A DNA stretch of 42,559 bases, taken from Saccharibacillus kuerlensis DSM 22868. Lineage in GTDB: Bacteria; Bacillota; Bacilli; Paenibacillales; Paenibacillaceae. The DNA lies in contig NZ_KB899306.1 of assembly GCF_000378145.1 (NCBI RefSeq), forward strand, positions 1-42,559. The letters are read 5' to 3'. The position numbers and the translations under genes are program-made. This document shows, piece after piece, positions 1-6,931 of this stretch (the first letter of the stretch is position 1; every line of letters begins with the position of its first letter). The notes beneath the pieces are model-generated. The model was not told the DNA's origin and did not search any database. It worked only from the letters and a program-made list of their open reading frames with translations.

Positions 1-3
1 GGA

Positions 4-114
4 AGAGGAAATTCAGTGAAGGAGCGCCAGCGTTCGCCTTTGAAATCGAGAAAATTCCAATAAAATTTAATCCCTTTTCTCGATTTCAACACGCGACCGA
101 AACGAATTTCCTCT
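4..114. repeat. Nested inverted repeats
   Basis: Two perfect inverted repeats are nested. The outer arms are 4-14 and 104-114 (11 bp). The inner arms are 41-54 and 75-88 (14 bp), around an AT-rich 20-nt loop. No reading frame covers 1-170. The element could be a structured RNA end, a small non-autonomous repeat or part of a terminator for a gene outside the window. No T-tract follows directly, so a simple intrinsic terminator is less likely. Confidence 0.5.
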
Positions 115-159
115 GCAGCCTCCACGGATTCTCTACGGATGGGACTTTCTCGACAGCCT

Positions 160-183
160 GGAGGCCCCTATTAGTGGGCCTCC
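160..183. terminator. Hairpin at the end of the Rrf2 gene
   Basis: An 8-bp perfect stem (160-167 with 176-183) surrounds the stop codon of the Rrf2 gene. A pyrimidine-rich stretch follows on the + strand, while the - strand side has no clear T-tract. Termination is therefore only weakly supported. The flank at 147-160 shares the CTCGACAGCCT word found in the hairpin near 35.82 kb. Confidence 0.3.
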
Positions 184-605
184 TTTTCTTCGCCACGAAC
201 GATGCGATCCAGCACTTCCTGTATGGTCACGCCGTCGAAGTAGTCGAGGTAGCAGCGCTCGGCTTCGGCGAAGTAATGATTCATAGCGCCGGAGATGCCC
301 GAGGAGACGACGCAGTCGCTTTCAGGAAGGCCAGTGCCTTTTTTCGGACGCAGTCCGGCCAAGCAGGAAGCACGGTAGACATCCGCCAAGCGAATCTCCG
401 CAGGATCGGCATCGAGCGAGTAGCCGCCGCCTATTCCTTCGCGAGTACTGACCCAACCCTTATCCCGCAGACAGCCCATCGCTTTGCGGACGCGGGCGGG
501 ATTAATATTCACATTTTGAGCCAGTTCATCGCTATTGGCTGTCTTGGAAGGCGAATGCGCCAGATAAACAAGCAGGTGTACAGCCGTAGGAAATTCGCTA
601 TTCAT
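171..605 (-). CDS. Rrf2-family transcriptional regulator
   Basis: This 144-residue protein has the Rrf2 layout: an N-terminal winged helix (about residues 5-60, with a VNINPARVRKAMGCLRDKGW recognition region and the GGY wing) followed by a C-terminal helix. Three cysteines lie in the second half, near residues 80, 98 and 118. Rrf2 proteins often bind an Fe-S cluster or sense thiols or redox state, but the spacing here does not prove a cluster, and YwnA-like members without one are also possible. A GGAGGG ribosome binding site lies just upstream of the ATG. The gene is divergent from the IDEAL-domain gene, and the shared intergenic region holds a palindrome at 662-679 that is a good autoregulatory operator candidate. 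Its target genes are unknown. Confidence 0.85.
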   Translation of the reverse strand: MNSEFPTAVHLLVYLAHSPSKTANSDELAQNVNINPARVRKAMGCLRDKGWVSTREGIGGGYSLDADPAEIRLADVYRASCLAGLRPKKGTGLPESDCVVSSGISGAMNHYFAEAERCYLDYFDGVTIQEVLDRIVRGEEKEAH

Positions 606-661
606 GTTTATCCCTCCTAAACTTGATTTAATATAAAGATAAGTTCCGAAGGTCGTGTACA

Positions 662-679
662 GAGGGCGATATCACCCTC
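662..679. promoter_or_regulatory. Palindromic operator candidate between divergent genes
   Basis: This 18-bp near-perfect palindrome (GAGGGCGATATCACCCTC, one mismatched pair) lies 57 bp upstream of the Rrf2 start and just upstream of the -35 of the divergent promoter. Rrf2 dimers bind dyads of this size, so autoregulation is a reasonable inference. Confidence 0.45.
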
Positions 680-686
680 ACTTTTC

Positions 687-715
687 TTGACCTTTTGAAC
701 TGTATATAGTATAAT
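687..715 (+). promoter_or_regulatory. Sigma-A promoter for the IDEAL-domain gene
   Basis: The -35 is TTGACC (687-692) and the -10 is TATAAT (710-715), with a 17-bp spacer. The -10 sits inside an ACTGTA...TACAGT inverted repeat (699-704 and 716-721), which may be a second operator. Transcription would begin near 722, about 77 nt before the start codon at 799. Confidence 0.75.
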
Positions 716-798
716 TACAGTTGTATCCCAAGTATAATCTTTTTAGCCGGATCCGACAAACACAAACTTCTTAATGGGGAAGAGAGAGGTGTATCAAC

Positions 799-1170
799 AT
801 GAGTAAATGGACGACGGGGGACTGGGTTCAAGCATATACCGACGACGGCGCTCTGGTACACGGTTATCTGATTGCGGCGAGCGCGCCCATTCAGACAGCT
901 CTGCTGCAAGTCACCCACAGCGACAATAGGGAACTGATGGGCAAGGAGATTGCCGTGTCGGATCGAGGAATGAAGAAGTTATCGGACAGCCCGCGCAAGA
1001 GCGAACAGGAGATTCACAGCTTGATTGACCTGGCGCTGCAGATCCGCGATGAAGAATGGTTTATGGAACTGACGAACGAACTTCGCAGCGGTCCAAAGCG
1101 GGCCAGACGCAGAGATGACGGACAAGGCGTTAGACCGGTTAATCGGTTAGGCTCTTCGGACATTCGGTGA
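799..1170 (+). CDS. IDEAL domain-containing protein
   Basis: This 123-residue cytoplasmic protein has a small N-terminal beta-rich part (WTTGDWVQAYTDDGALVHGY) and a helical IDEAL-type segment at about residues 74-95 (LIDLALQIRDEEWFMELTNEL). That segment matches the (I/L)DxAL..RDxxxFxxLxxEL pattern of the family in Bacilli. The C-terminal tail is basic and probably disordered. IDEAL segments are small helical modules found in ComK-regulating and uncharacterised Firmicute proteins, and no enzymatic role is implied. A GAGAGAGGTG ribosome binding site precedes the ATG and a strong promoter lies upstream. The specific function is unknown. Confidence 0.75.
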   Translation: MSKWTTGDWVQAYTDDGALVHGYLIAASAPIQTALLQVTHSDNRELMGKEIAVSDRGMKKLSDSPRKSEQEIHSLIDLALQIRDEEWFMELTNELRSGPKRARRRDDGQGVRPVNRLGSSDIR

Positions 1171-1236
1171 GAAACCGGAACGGGATCATTATTTTTCGGA
1201 TTCGGTTTGAATCATATAGAGCGTTATTTTTCACAT

Positions 1237-1280
1237 AAAGCGGAAATCGTCGACGAGACGAGGTCCGCTTTTTTGTTTTT
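1237..1280 (+). terminator. Intrinsic terminator
   Basis: An 8-bp stem (AAAGCGGA at 1237-1244 with TCCGCTTT at 1264-1271) is followed by a T-rich run. It ends the IDEAL-domain transcript. Confidence 0.75.
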
Positions 1281-1411
1281 GTATGCCTATTCTCTTGTGC
1301 TCTGATGCCTCATTAAAATGCGAAAAATACTTCTCTTTATCTTCTCTTTATCTTCTTATTTTAGGACTTAGAATAGAAAATAAGAGAACGTATTGAAAGG
1401 GAGGAATAATC

Positions 1412-2011
1412 ATGCGAGACGGAAGAAGCGAAGACGTGATTCGAATTCGGGTACTGCCGGAGGAAGCGACGGAAGTGGCGGAATGGGCTGGATTGATGCT
1501 GAGCGAACTGGTGGGGAACGAAGCGGACGGAGACGGTAAGCCGGTGCAGCTTCGTGATCCGGAACGGGCGGCAGAGCTGCTGGAGCTGCTTCTGCTGTGC
1601 GCGGAGGAAGGAGCGGACGCTACCTCGGCATTGGAGCCTGCGATGAGGCTGTGCGGAGCGGTGGAAGGCGAAGAGAATGTAATGGTGAAGGAAGCCGGAC
1701 ATCTGAAGCCTGCTCAAGCACTTCCGAATGCAGACCTCTTCAAGACTACTGCTGTAAAAGGGACAGATGCGGAAGTTCAGCGGAATGTTTCGACTGCTGC
1801 TGAATCCTGCGATACGCTTGCCTCCTCCGGCTATCCGGCTGATTGGCATCCTTATTACGGCACTGACAGGGACGACTTCGGGAGCGGCAGGAATACGCCG
1901 CCCGCTTACCGCAGCAGCGAAGAGCGCGACGAAGTATTGATGGCTGTTCGCTTCGGCGCATCCGCATTGATCGATCTGGCTCAGAGCCACGGCATACGGG
2001 TTCCGAAATGA
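1412..2011 (+). CDS. Hypothetical acidic protein
   Basis: This 199-residue protein belongs to no family I recognise. It is rich in Glu, Asp and Ala, has no signal peptide or membrane segment, and is probably a soluble cytoplasmic protein. The N-terminal third (about 10-90) is predicted helical with Leu/Ala-rich stretches. The middle looks disordered. A short helical C-terminus (about 170-199, ending in HGIRVPK) may be a conserved tail. The AAAGGGAGG ribosome binding site fits the ATG at 1412 well, and a terminator follows. A longer antisense frame (1361-2221) overlaps it but has no ribosome binding site and enters the next gene, so this frame is preferred. Confidence 0.7.
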   Translation: MRDGRSEDVIRIRVLPEEATEVAEWAGLMLSELVGNEADGDGKPVQLRDPERAAELLELLLLCAEEGADATSALEPAMRLCGAVEGEENVMVKEAGHLKPAQALPNADLFKTTAVKGTDAEVQRNVSTAAESCDTLASSGYPADWHPYYGTDRDDFGSGRNTPPAYRSSEERDEVLMAVRFGASALIDLAQSHGIRVPK

Positions 2012-2070
2012 AGGCGGCATAGAGGTGTACGAGAATCGAATACCATCGAGACAAACTGAAAATTTACATA

Positions 2071-2117
2071 AAACAGGCCTTCTCCGATAATGCGAAAGCG
2101 GAGAGGCCTGTTTTTTA
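2071..2117 (+). terminator. Intrinsic terminator between convergent genes
   Basis: The arms AAACAGGCC (2071-2079) and GGCCTGTTT (2105-2113), extended by TCTCCG/CGGAGA, form a long stem with a T-run after it on the + strand. It terminates the upstream hypothetical gene. The A-rich start of the left arm may let it work on the - strand too. Confidence 0.8.
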
Positions 2118-2153
2118 TTCATGATGAAACTTAGATGAAACTTATGTATTTGA

Positions 2154-2567
2154 CTATGCAGCGTGGCGTTCAATAAGGCTGTCAATTTTCGAAAGCTTAA
2201 GTTCTTGCTGGCGCAGTGCACGGAATCCCAGAATACCGAGAACTACAATCTGAGCAATACTAAGCACACCGCTTAGAATCGAATTCAAGCCGAGCGGCCA
2301 TCCTATAAAGACGCTGTCACCGAACCAGCCGGCCAGTCCCGCAAGTACGCCAAGAATACTGCTGCCGAGAGGTACGATCATCCCCAGCAGGGCAAAGGCA
2401 ATCGTAACGACCGATGCTTTGATGGCACTTTTCTTCAACCATTCATTGCGTTCGTACAGCAGCACATACCCGGCAGCGATTACCAGTGCCAGCGTACTGA
2501 TCATCCCCAGAAAGTACACGGCCGCAGCCAACATGCCTACCGAAACGCCTAACCTTGTTTTTTCCAT
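2154..2567 (-). CDS. Small integral membrane protein
   Basis: This is a membrane protein of about 137 residues with three or four hydrophobic segments: two close together near the N-terminus, one around the GMIVPLGSSILGVLAGLAG stretch, and one before the C-terminal charged tail (RQQELKLSKIDSLIERHAA). The open frame extends upstream to an ATG at 2591. However, the AAAGGGG ribosome binding site lies 9 nt before the ATG at 2567, so I place the start there. I do not recognise the family. It is monocistronic and converges with the gene at 1412. Confidence 0.65.
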   Translation of the reverse strand: MEKTRLGVSVGMLAAAVYFLGMISTLALVIAAGYVLLYERNEWLKKSAIKASVVTIAFALLGMIVPLGSSILGVLAGLAGWFGDSVFIGWPLGLNSILSGVLSIAQIVVLGILGFRALRQQELKLSKIDSLIERHAA

Positions 2568-2734
2568 TTCCTTCATCCCCTTTTTCTTCATAGCGAACCA
2601 GGCCCAGATCTTCGCTCCCGAACAAAGACCTATGCCTGGTGGCTTACTTTTATTATAAGGAGAATAGGTGCTTTTGACTGTAAAAATCCTAAATTTGACT
2701 TAAAATGAATCTATTTGCCTGGTTTTTTATACAA

Positions 2735-2778
2735 GAAAAAGCCTGCCTCGATACATTCGCCGGGAATGTGGGAGGCAG
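2735..2778 (-). terminator. Terminator of the DoxX gene
   Basis: A stem (2743-2749 with 2772-2778, plus inner ACATTC/GAATGT) is followed on the - strand by GCTTTTTCTTG, the expected form of an intrinsic terminator 36 bp after the doxX-like stop codon. Confidence 0.7.
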
Positions 2779-2813
2779 ACGATTCGGAACTTTATAGGCC
2801 GCAGTTTTGCTCG

Positions 2814-3347
2814 TTAAGCCATTCTGGGTTTTTGATTCAGCTGTTCGTTTGTATGTTGATCACGCTTCTTGCGTCCCCACACATGGGCTCTCAGGTAAGG
2901 AATAATCCAGCGGTCCAGACCGATTTTGCCGGCGTTAAGGGCGGCAACAACGATGAAGATCTCAGCCAAAATCAGGTGAGGGTTGGTGCTGACTGTGCCC
3001 GAGAAGAGGAAAGCAAAGTTCATGACCATCCCCATCAGTGCGGCAAAAGTTGTGAATGCACCAAGGATGAGCCCAAGACCGACAGCGAATTCACCGATCG
3101 GAACAAGGAAGTTGAACAATCCGACGTTTGGAAGAGCAAAATGCTCCAGGAAGCTCGCCCAGAAGCCTTGTACCGCCGGATGGTCGCCGCCTGATTGGGC
3201 AATGGCTCCCTGAAGGAATCCCGTAGCGTCAAAGCCTCCGCCGGTCAACTTGCCCCATCCGCCTTCAATCCATTTAAATCCGACATAGACGCGAATGACG
3301 GTCAGCAGCCACATTGCCACTTTATTCGTTCTCAGCCAATTGTTCAT
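2814..3347 (-). CDS. DoxX-family membrane protein
   Basis: This 177-residue protein of the DoxX/SURF4-like superfamily has four predicted membrane helices. Typical elements are the N-terminal TVIRVYVGFKWIEGGWGK region, the LVPIGEFAVGLGLILGAFT segment, and a last helix rich in small residues (ILAEIFIVVAALNAGKIGLD). DoxX proteins sit in the cytoplasmic membrane and are linked to quinone or redox metabolism, but the biochemical role of most members is unknown. An in-frame GTG lies three codons upstream; the ATG at 3347 is preferred because AGGAGA lies about 10 nt before it. The divergent region upstream carries a TGTGA-N6-TCACA palindrome that would suit oxygen or redox control. Confidence 0.85.
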   Translation of the reverse strand: MNNWLRTNKVAMWLLTVIRVYVGFKWIEGGWGKLTGGGFDATGFLQGAIAQSGGDHPAVQGFWASFLEHFALPNVGLFNFLVPIGEFAVGLGLILGAFTTFAALMGMVMNFAFLFSGTVSTNPHLILAEIFIVVAALNAGKIGLDRWIIPYLRAHVWGRKKRDQHTNEQLNQKPRMA

Positions 3348-3459
3348 TGATCCCACTCTCCTATTGGTTTCTTCAGCCGCTTGTTGGAACGACTTTTTTG
3401 TTTAATTTGATGATCATCTCTTCCATGGCTTAATCATAGATTAAATCTAAAAGTTTAAA

Positions 3460-3475
3460 TGTGATTAATGTCACA
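3460..3475. promoter_or_regulatory. Fnr/Rex-like palindrome
   Basis: TGTGATTAATGTCACA is a perfect TGTGA-N6-TCACA dyad. That is the shape of the Fnr box of Bacillus, and with the flanking A it is close to the Rex site TTGTGA-N6-TCACAA. It lies about 113 bp upstream of the doxX-like start and 78 bp upstream of the divergent -35. Redox or oxygen control of the DoxX gene is inferred. Confidence 0.5.
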
Positions 3476-3552
3476 AACTATAGGTAAAATTTAAAATAAT
3501 TGATTTTGTAGGTCGATCAATATCGTAAATTTGTTGTTTAAATGCCTGAAAT

Positions 3553-3581
3553 GTGACAAAAAGGGTAACAAGAAGTATACT
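3553..3581 (+). promoter_or_regulatory. Sigma-A promoter for the DUF3999 gene
   Basis: GTGACA (3553-3558), a 17-bp spacer and TATACT (3576-3581) form a promoter. It places transcription start near 3588, downstream of the first in-frame start at 3584 and upstream of the ATG at 3671, so it also supports the shorter start. Confidence 0.6.
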
Positions 3582-3670
3582 TTTTGAGCGCTTTAGCCCT
3601 ATATATTAGAAACAAATCTTACTGCAACCACAATCATTACCTTGAAAAAGAAACACAGGAGGCTGTAGGT

Positions 3671-5392
3671 ATGAGCGAGTTTAAAGCAAGGCTCCTTACG
3701 ATCGAAAAAAACCAGAGGAATCTGCTCCGCGAAACGGAGATGCTGCTTGCGGCAGCTGTAATGGCACTGCTGTCGTTCGGACTTTCGCGGTTCACTCTGA
3801 TGCGGAACCGAATAACGGATATTTATGCGCTGGTCCTGTACGGTGTAAGCTGCTTGATCGGTCTTGGTCTAATGCTGACGATGCCGCTGCTGAACAGCGA
3901 GCGAACTCTGAACGGGGCAGCCGATTATGCGGCACTATTGATTCTGTTGGCCGCCAATGGGGCAATCTTCTGGAGCGGTAGGCAGTTGCCAGCAAAGTCA
4001 AGAAAACGACGGGGCTCCGTGCTTGGGGCCGTACTATGCACGACACTGCTCTTGACTTGTACAGCGGGCATCTCGGAATTGCTGCCGGGAAACGATGCAC
4101 GAGTATATGCCGGAGCCGCCGACGTTCAGACCAGGGCAGAGGAGAACGATTCCTCCGGTTCGGATCTCTGGCAGTTTTCCAAAGAAATTGCCCCTGCGGA
4201 GGGTTCGCGTTACCAGTCGCTGTTTCTGGATGCGGACGTCTACGCTCGTGCTCAGGACGATCTGGGCGACGTACGGATCGTCAATGCAATGGGACAGTTT
4301 ATACCGTACTACATCGATACGGGCGAGGAAGGAGAGCGGGGAACCAACCGCGATTATCCGCTGGAACGTATTGCCCGGCAGGATGGTGAACAGGAAAGTC
4401 GGCTTGACTTTCGCGTCGTACCGTCAACGGAGAGTGAGGATGTGCGCGGAAGCCTATTAACGTTCGAACTTCCGGCCGCTTCTTTCCTTGCGGCAGTGAC
4501 GCTTGAAGGCAGCTATGACGGGCAGCGCTGGGAGCGCGTAACCGAAGGTGAGCTGTATTCGACAAACGAAGGTACATCTCGGAATGTAATCGAGCTGGAG
4601 GGCCTGGAGAAATACGGTTATTACCGCTTGATCATACCGAATGGCGGCAAGGATCTCGATATTAACGGCGGAACGCTTACCGATGTCGGTGCGGCCGTCA
4701 GCGGCGAAGCGTTCCGTCGGACGAAAGAACTTCCTTTTAACGTGGAACCGAATATACAGATGTCGGAGATTGTCCTGTACAACGCGGGCCGGCTCAAGAT
4801 CGACCGAATCAAGATCAATGCTTCCGCTTCGGACGGATCGAGCGGCTTCAGCCGGCTGTATGCTATAGACAAGGTACCGGGAGGCGGGCTCAATACCCGA
4901 ATCCTGTCTCCGGACCGGCTTGCCCGTCTGGAGCTCAACGGCACAGCTATAGACGATACGGAAATTCGGCTGGAGGAGCCGATCCGCAGCGAGCAGCCGA
5001 GGGTTGTGATCGATAATGCGGGCAATCCGCCGCTGAAGATTCAGTCGCTTGAGGTCGGCTACCGGGTTGATCGGCTGGTATTCGAAGATACCGACACCGG
5101 GCCTTACCGGCTGGTATACGGAGCGGAAGCGGAGCAAGAATCGCCAGAGTACGATATTGAAGCGTTCCGGCCGGAAATCGAGAGCCAGCAGCCGAAAGAA
5201 GCTTCACTTGGACCCGAGACGGCGGAACAGTTCGTACCGCCTTCAATGAATGAAGCGCCGCTCGGAGAATCGGGCACGCCGGAAGCGATAGTCGGTCCGC
5301 GCGCTTCGCTTCAGATCGTATTCAACAGCGTGCTGATTGCGGTGGCTCTGCTGCTGATCGTATGGCTGGGGAGGAAGCTGCGTAGAAGATGA
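3671..5392 (+). CDS. DUF3999-family membrane protein with extra N-terminal helices
   Basis: This is a 573-residue protein. The large central region (about 165-540) has DUF3999 features near its beginning, with LDADVYARAQDDLGDVRIVNAMGQ followed by FIPYYI, and is predicted to be an extracytoplasmic beta-rich domain. A single helix (about 547-566) and an Arg/Lys-rich tail anchor the C-terminus. The first 140 residues hold about four membrane helices instead of the simple signal peptide I would expect. In other bacteria DUF3999 genes usually neighbour DUF2339 multi-spanning proteins. No such gene is present here, and the N-terminal helices could be a fused remnant of one. The ATG at 3671 is chosen because CAGGAGG lies just upstream and the promoter at 3553-3581 excludes earlier starts. 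The role is probably envelope-related but unknown. Confidence 0.75.
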   Translation: MSEFKARLLTIEKNQRNLLRETEMLLAAAVMALLSFGLSRFTLMRNRITDIYALVLYGVSCLIGLGLMLTMPLLNSERTLNGAADYAALLILLAANGAIFWSGRQLPAKSRKRRGSVLGAVLCTTLLLTCTAGISELLPGNDARVYAGAADVQTRAEENDSSGSDLWQFSKEIAPAEGSRYQSLFLDADVYARAQDDLGDVRIVNAMGQFIPYYIDTGEEGERGTNRDYPLERIARQDGEQESRLDFRVVPSTESEDVRGSLLTFELPAASFLAAVTLEGSYDGQRWERVTEGELYSTNEGTSRNVIELEGLEKYGYYRLIIPNGGKDLDINGGTLTDVGAAVSGEAFRRTKELPFNVEPNIQMSEIVLYNAGRLKIDRIKINASASDGSSGFSRLYAIDKVPGGGLNTRILSPDRLARLELNGTAIDDTEIRLEEPIRSEQPRVVIDNAGNPPLKIQSLEVGYRVDRLVFEDTDTGPYRLVYGAEAEQESPEYDIEAFRPEIESQQPKEASLGPETAEQFVPPSMNEAPLGESGTPEAIVGPRASLQIVFNSVLIAVALLLIVWLGRKLRRR

Positions 5393-5434
5393 AGCTGATT
5401 CGTATTTTGCATGTACGCGGTGGCTATTCGATAT

Positions 5435-5474
5435 CAAACAGGAACCCGGCATATTCATGCTGGGTTCCTGTTTG
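5435..5474. terminator. Bidirectional terminator
   Basis: Perfect 13-bp arms (5435-5447 and 5462-5474) carry A-rich and T-rich ends, and the hairpin sits between the convergent DUF3999 and YjgN-like genes. It can act in both directions. Confidence 0.8.
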
Positions 5475-5477
5475 GAA

Positions 5478-5828
5478 TTAACGAGCAAAATGAGTATGTT
5501 TAACCTTCCACTGCTCCAGCTTGATCACGAGCCAGAAAGAATAAATACCTAAAGTTACAATGCACAGCAGCCACCACTTAATCCAATTACCGAACAGCTG
5601 TACAGCTGTACCGTCGAAAGACAATCTTCGTCCTCCGACTACAGTGTGCTCAGCTTTCCACTTGTAGATCATGACGAGCGCAAGCGGGTAACACAAACCG
5701 AGTGTGAATACGGTAACGAGGTAGCCGACAATACTCCAACCTATGTATTGAAAAATATTGCCGTCGAAGTAAGAGGCTCCCTCCCGACCTTCTGAGCTGT
5801 TCATTTGAATATTGAATGCTGTGCTCAT
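5478..5828 (-). CDS. YjgN/DUF898-like membrane protein
   Basis: This 116-residue membrane protein consists of two similar halves. Each has a short glycine-containing lead-in (YFDGNIFQYIGW; SFDGTAVQLFGNW), a hydrophobic helix with a TLG(L/I)YSFW-like end (VTVFTLGLCYPLALVMIYKW; WLLCIVTLGIYSFWLVIKLEQW) and a trailing KxxHT. This repeat resembles DUF898 (YjgN) proteins, though this one is short for the family. Function is unknown. The 234-bp region before the nitroreductase contains a GGTATAAATACC palindrome (5879-5890) and two direct repeats of the form CTTTTTTAGG, but no convincing -35. Confidence 0.6.
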   Translation of the reverse strand: MSTAFNIQMNSSEGREGASYFDGNIFQYIGWSIVGYLVTVFTLGLCYPLALVMIYKWKAEHTVVGGRRLSFDGTAVQLFGNWIKWWLLCIVTLGIYSFWLVIKLEQWKVKHTHFAR

Positions 5829-6062
5829 GGATCTACAACCCTTCTTTTTTTAGGATGTAATAATTATTCTCTTTTTTAGGTATAAATACCTTCTTGCTTG
5901 TTAGTAGAAATAAGAAAAATAATGTCTCTTTCTTAAAGCATGGAGTGAACGAAAAAAGTGCGTTAAAATCAAAAGGAGCAAGAAGAGTAAGGACGGAAGA
6001 ACGAACACGGAAGCACGAGCACGGAAGAACAGATACGCAAGAAAAATCGAGGAGGAGTTTGA

Positions 6063-6761
6063 ATGATTAACAAGCCGGACACGGCAGCCGAATCCCATGA
6101 AAATGTCAAACGCCAGCTGCTGGACGCTTATCAGTTTCGTCACGCGGTAAAGGACTTTGATCCGGAACGCAAAGTATCGAAAGAAGATTTTGACTTTATT
6201 TTGGAAGCTGGTCGTATGTCGCCGAGTTCGTATGGTTTTGAGCCTTGGAAGTTTGTTGTGGTACAAAATCCGGAGCTGCGTGATAAGATCGCCGCACATG
6301 CAGGCGGAGCACGCCGGCAGCTGGCTTCGGCCAGTCATGCGATGCTGGTGCTGGCACGTCTGCCCCGCGAAATGACAGCAGACTCCGATTATATCTCGTA
6401 TATGCTGAACGAGGTGCAGCGTCTGCCTCAGGAGATTGCCGAGATGAAGCGCAAAACGTACGATACATTTCTGCGCACCGGCTTTGCGCTGCAGGATAAT
6501 GAGCGCGCCATGTTCGAATGGTCATGCCGTCAGACTTACTTGGCGCTCGGCAATATGATGACCGCTGCGGCCATGATCGGCATCGATTCCTGTCCGATGG
6601 AAGGCTTCGTCAAGCACGAAGTAGAGCGTGTGCTGATCGAGGAAGGATTGATGGACGACAGCCGCTTCGGCCTGGCCTGTATGTCCGCTTTCGGCTATCG
6701 CTCCGCGGAAGCGCCGGAGAAGACTCGTCAACCGCTGGAGAACGTGGTGGAGTGGCGCTAA
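6063..6761 (+). CDS. Nitroreductase-family NAD(P)H oxidoreductase
   Basis: This 232-residue flavoprotein is of the nitroreductase (NfsB-like) superfamily. It shows the N-terminal FMN-phosphate binding motif (RHAVKDFDPERKVS), the RMSPSSYGFEPWKFVVV segment that contacts the flavin, a central helix with the QTYLALGNMMTAAAMIGIDSCPMEGF motif, and a C-terminal FGYRS strand. Such enzymes are cytoplasmic FMN-dependent homodimers that reduce nitro compounds, quinones or flavins using NAD(P)H; the physiological substrate cannot be told from sequence. The GAGGAGGAG ribosome binding site is strong. The gene is monocistronic, with a clear terminator downstream. The region just upstream has imperfect ACGGAAGCACGA repeats. 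Confidence 0.9.
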   Translation: MINKPDTAAESHENVKRQLLDAYQFRHAVKDFDPERKVSKEDFDFILEAGRMSPSSYGFEPWKFVVVQNPELRDKIAAHAGGARRQLASASHAMLVLARLPREMTADSDYISYMLNEVQRLPQEIAEMKRKTYDTFLRTGFALQDNERAMFEWSCRQTYLALGNMMTAAAMIGIDSCPMEGFVKHEVERVLIEEGLMDDSRFGLACMSAFGYRSAEAPEKTRQPLENVVEWR

Positions 6762-6850
6762 TGTTTATGGTGAACAATCGGCTCGGATTGAGTGGAACAC
6801 TCTTCAGATGCAATAATGTTTGATGATTCTTCGAAAGCTGTATAACAAAA

Positions 6851-6890
6851 GGACGAGGGCCATTTGATCCGGCCCTCGTCCTTTTTTCTT
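6851..6890 (+). terminator. Intrinsic terminator
   Basis: Perfect 11-bp arms (GGACGAGGGCC at 6851-6861, GGCCCTCGTCC at 6871-6881) are followed by a T-rich run. It ends the nitroreductase transcript. Confidence 0.85.
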
Positions 6891-6931
6891 TTTATACAGC
6901 CCTTCGATCGGTTTCCGACTTCTAACTCCGC

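Noticed and set aside
1361-2221. A 286-codon open frame antisense to the hypothetical gene at 1412
   Set aside because: It runs through a terminator and into the neighbouring gene, has no ribosome binding site, and its composition (many Arg, Ser, His) is that of a shadow frame.
3584-3670. Longer N-terminus for the DUF3999 protein
   Set aside because: The promoter -10 ends at 3581, so the upstream start would lie before or at the transcription start; CAGGAGG supports the ATG at 3671.
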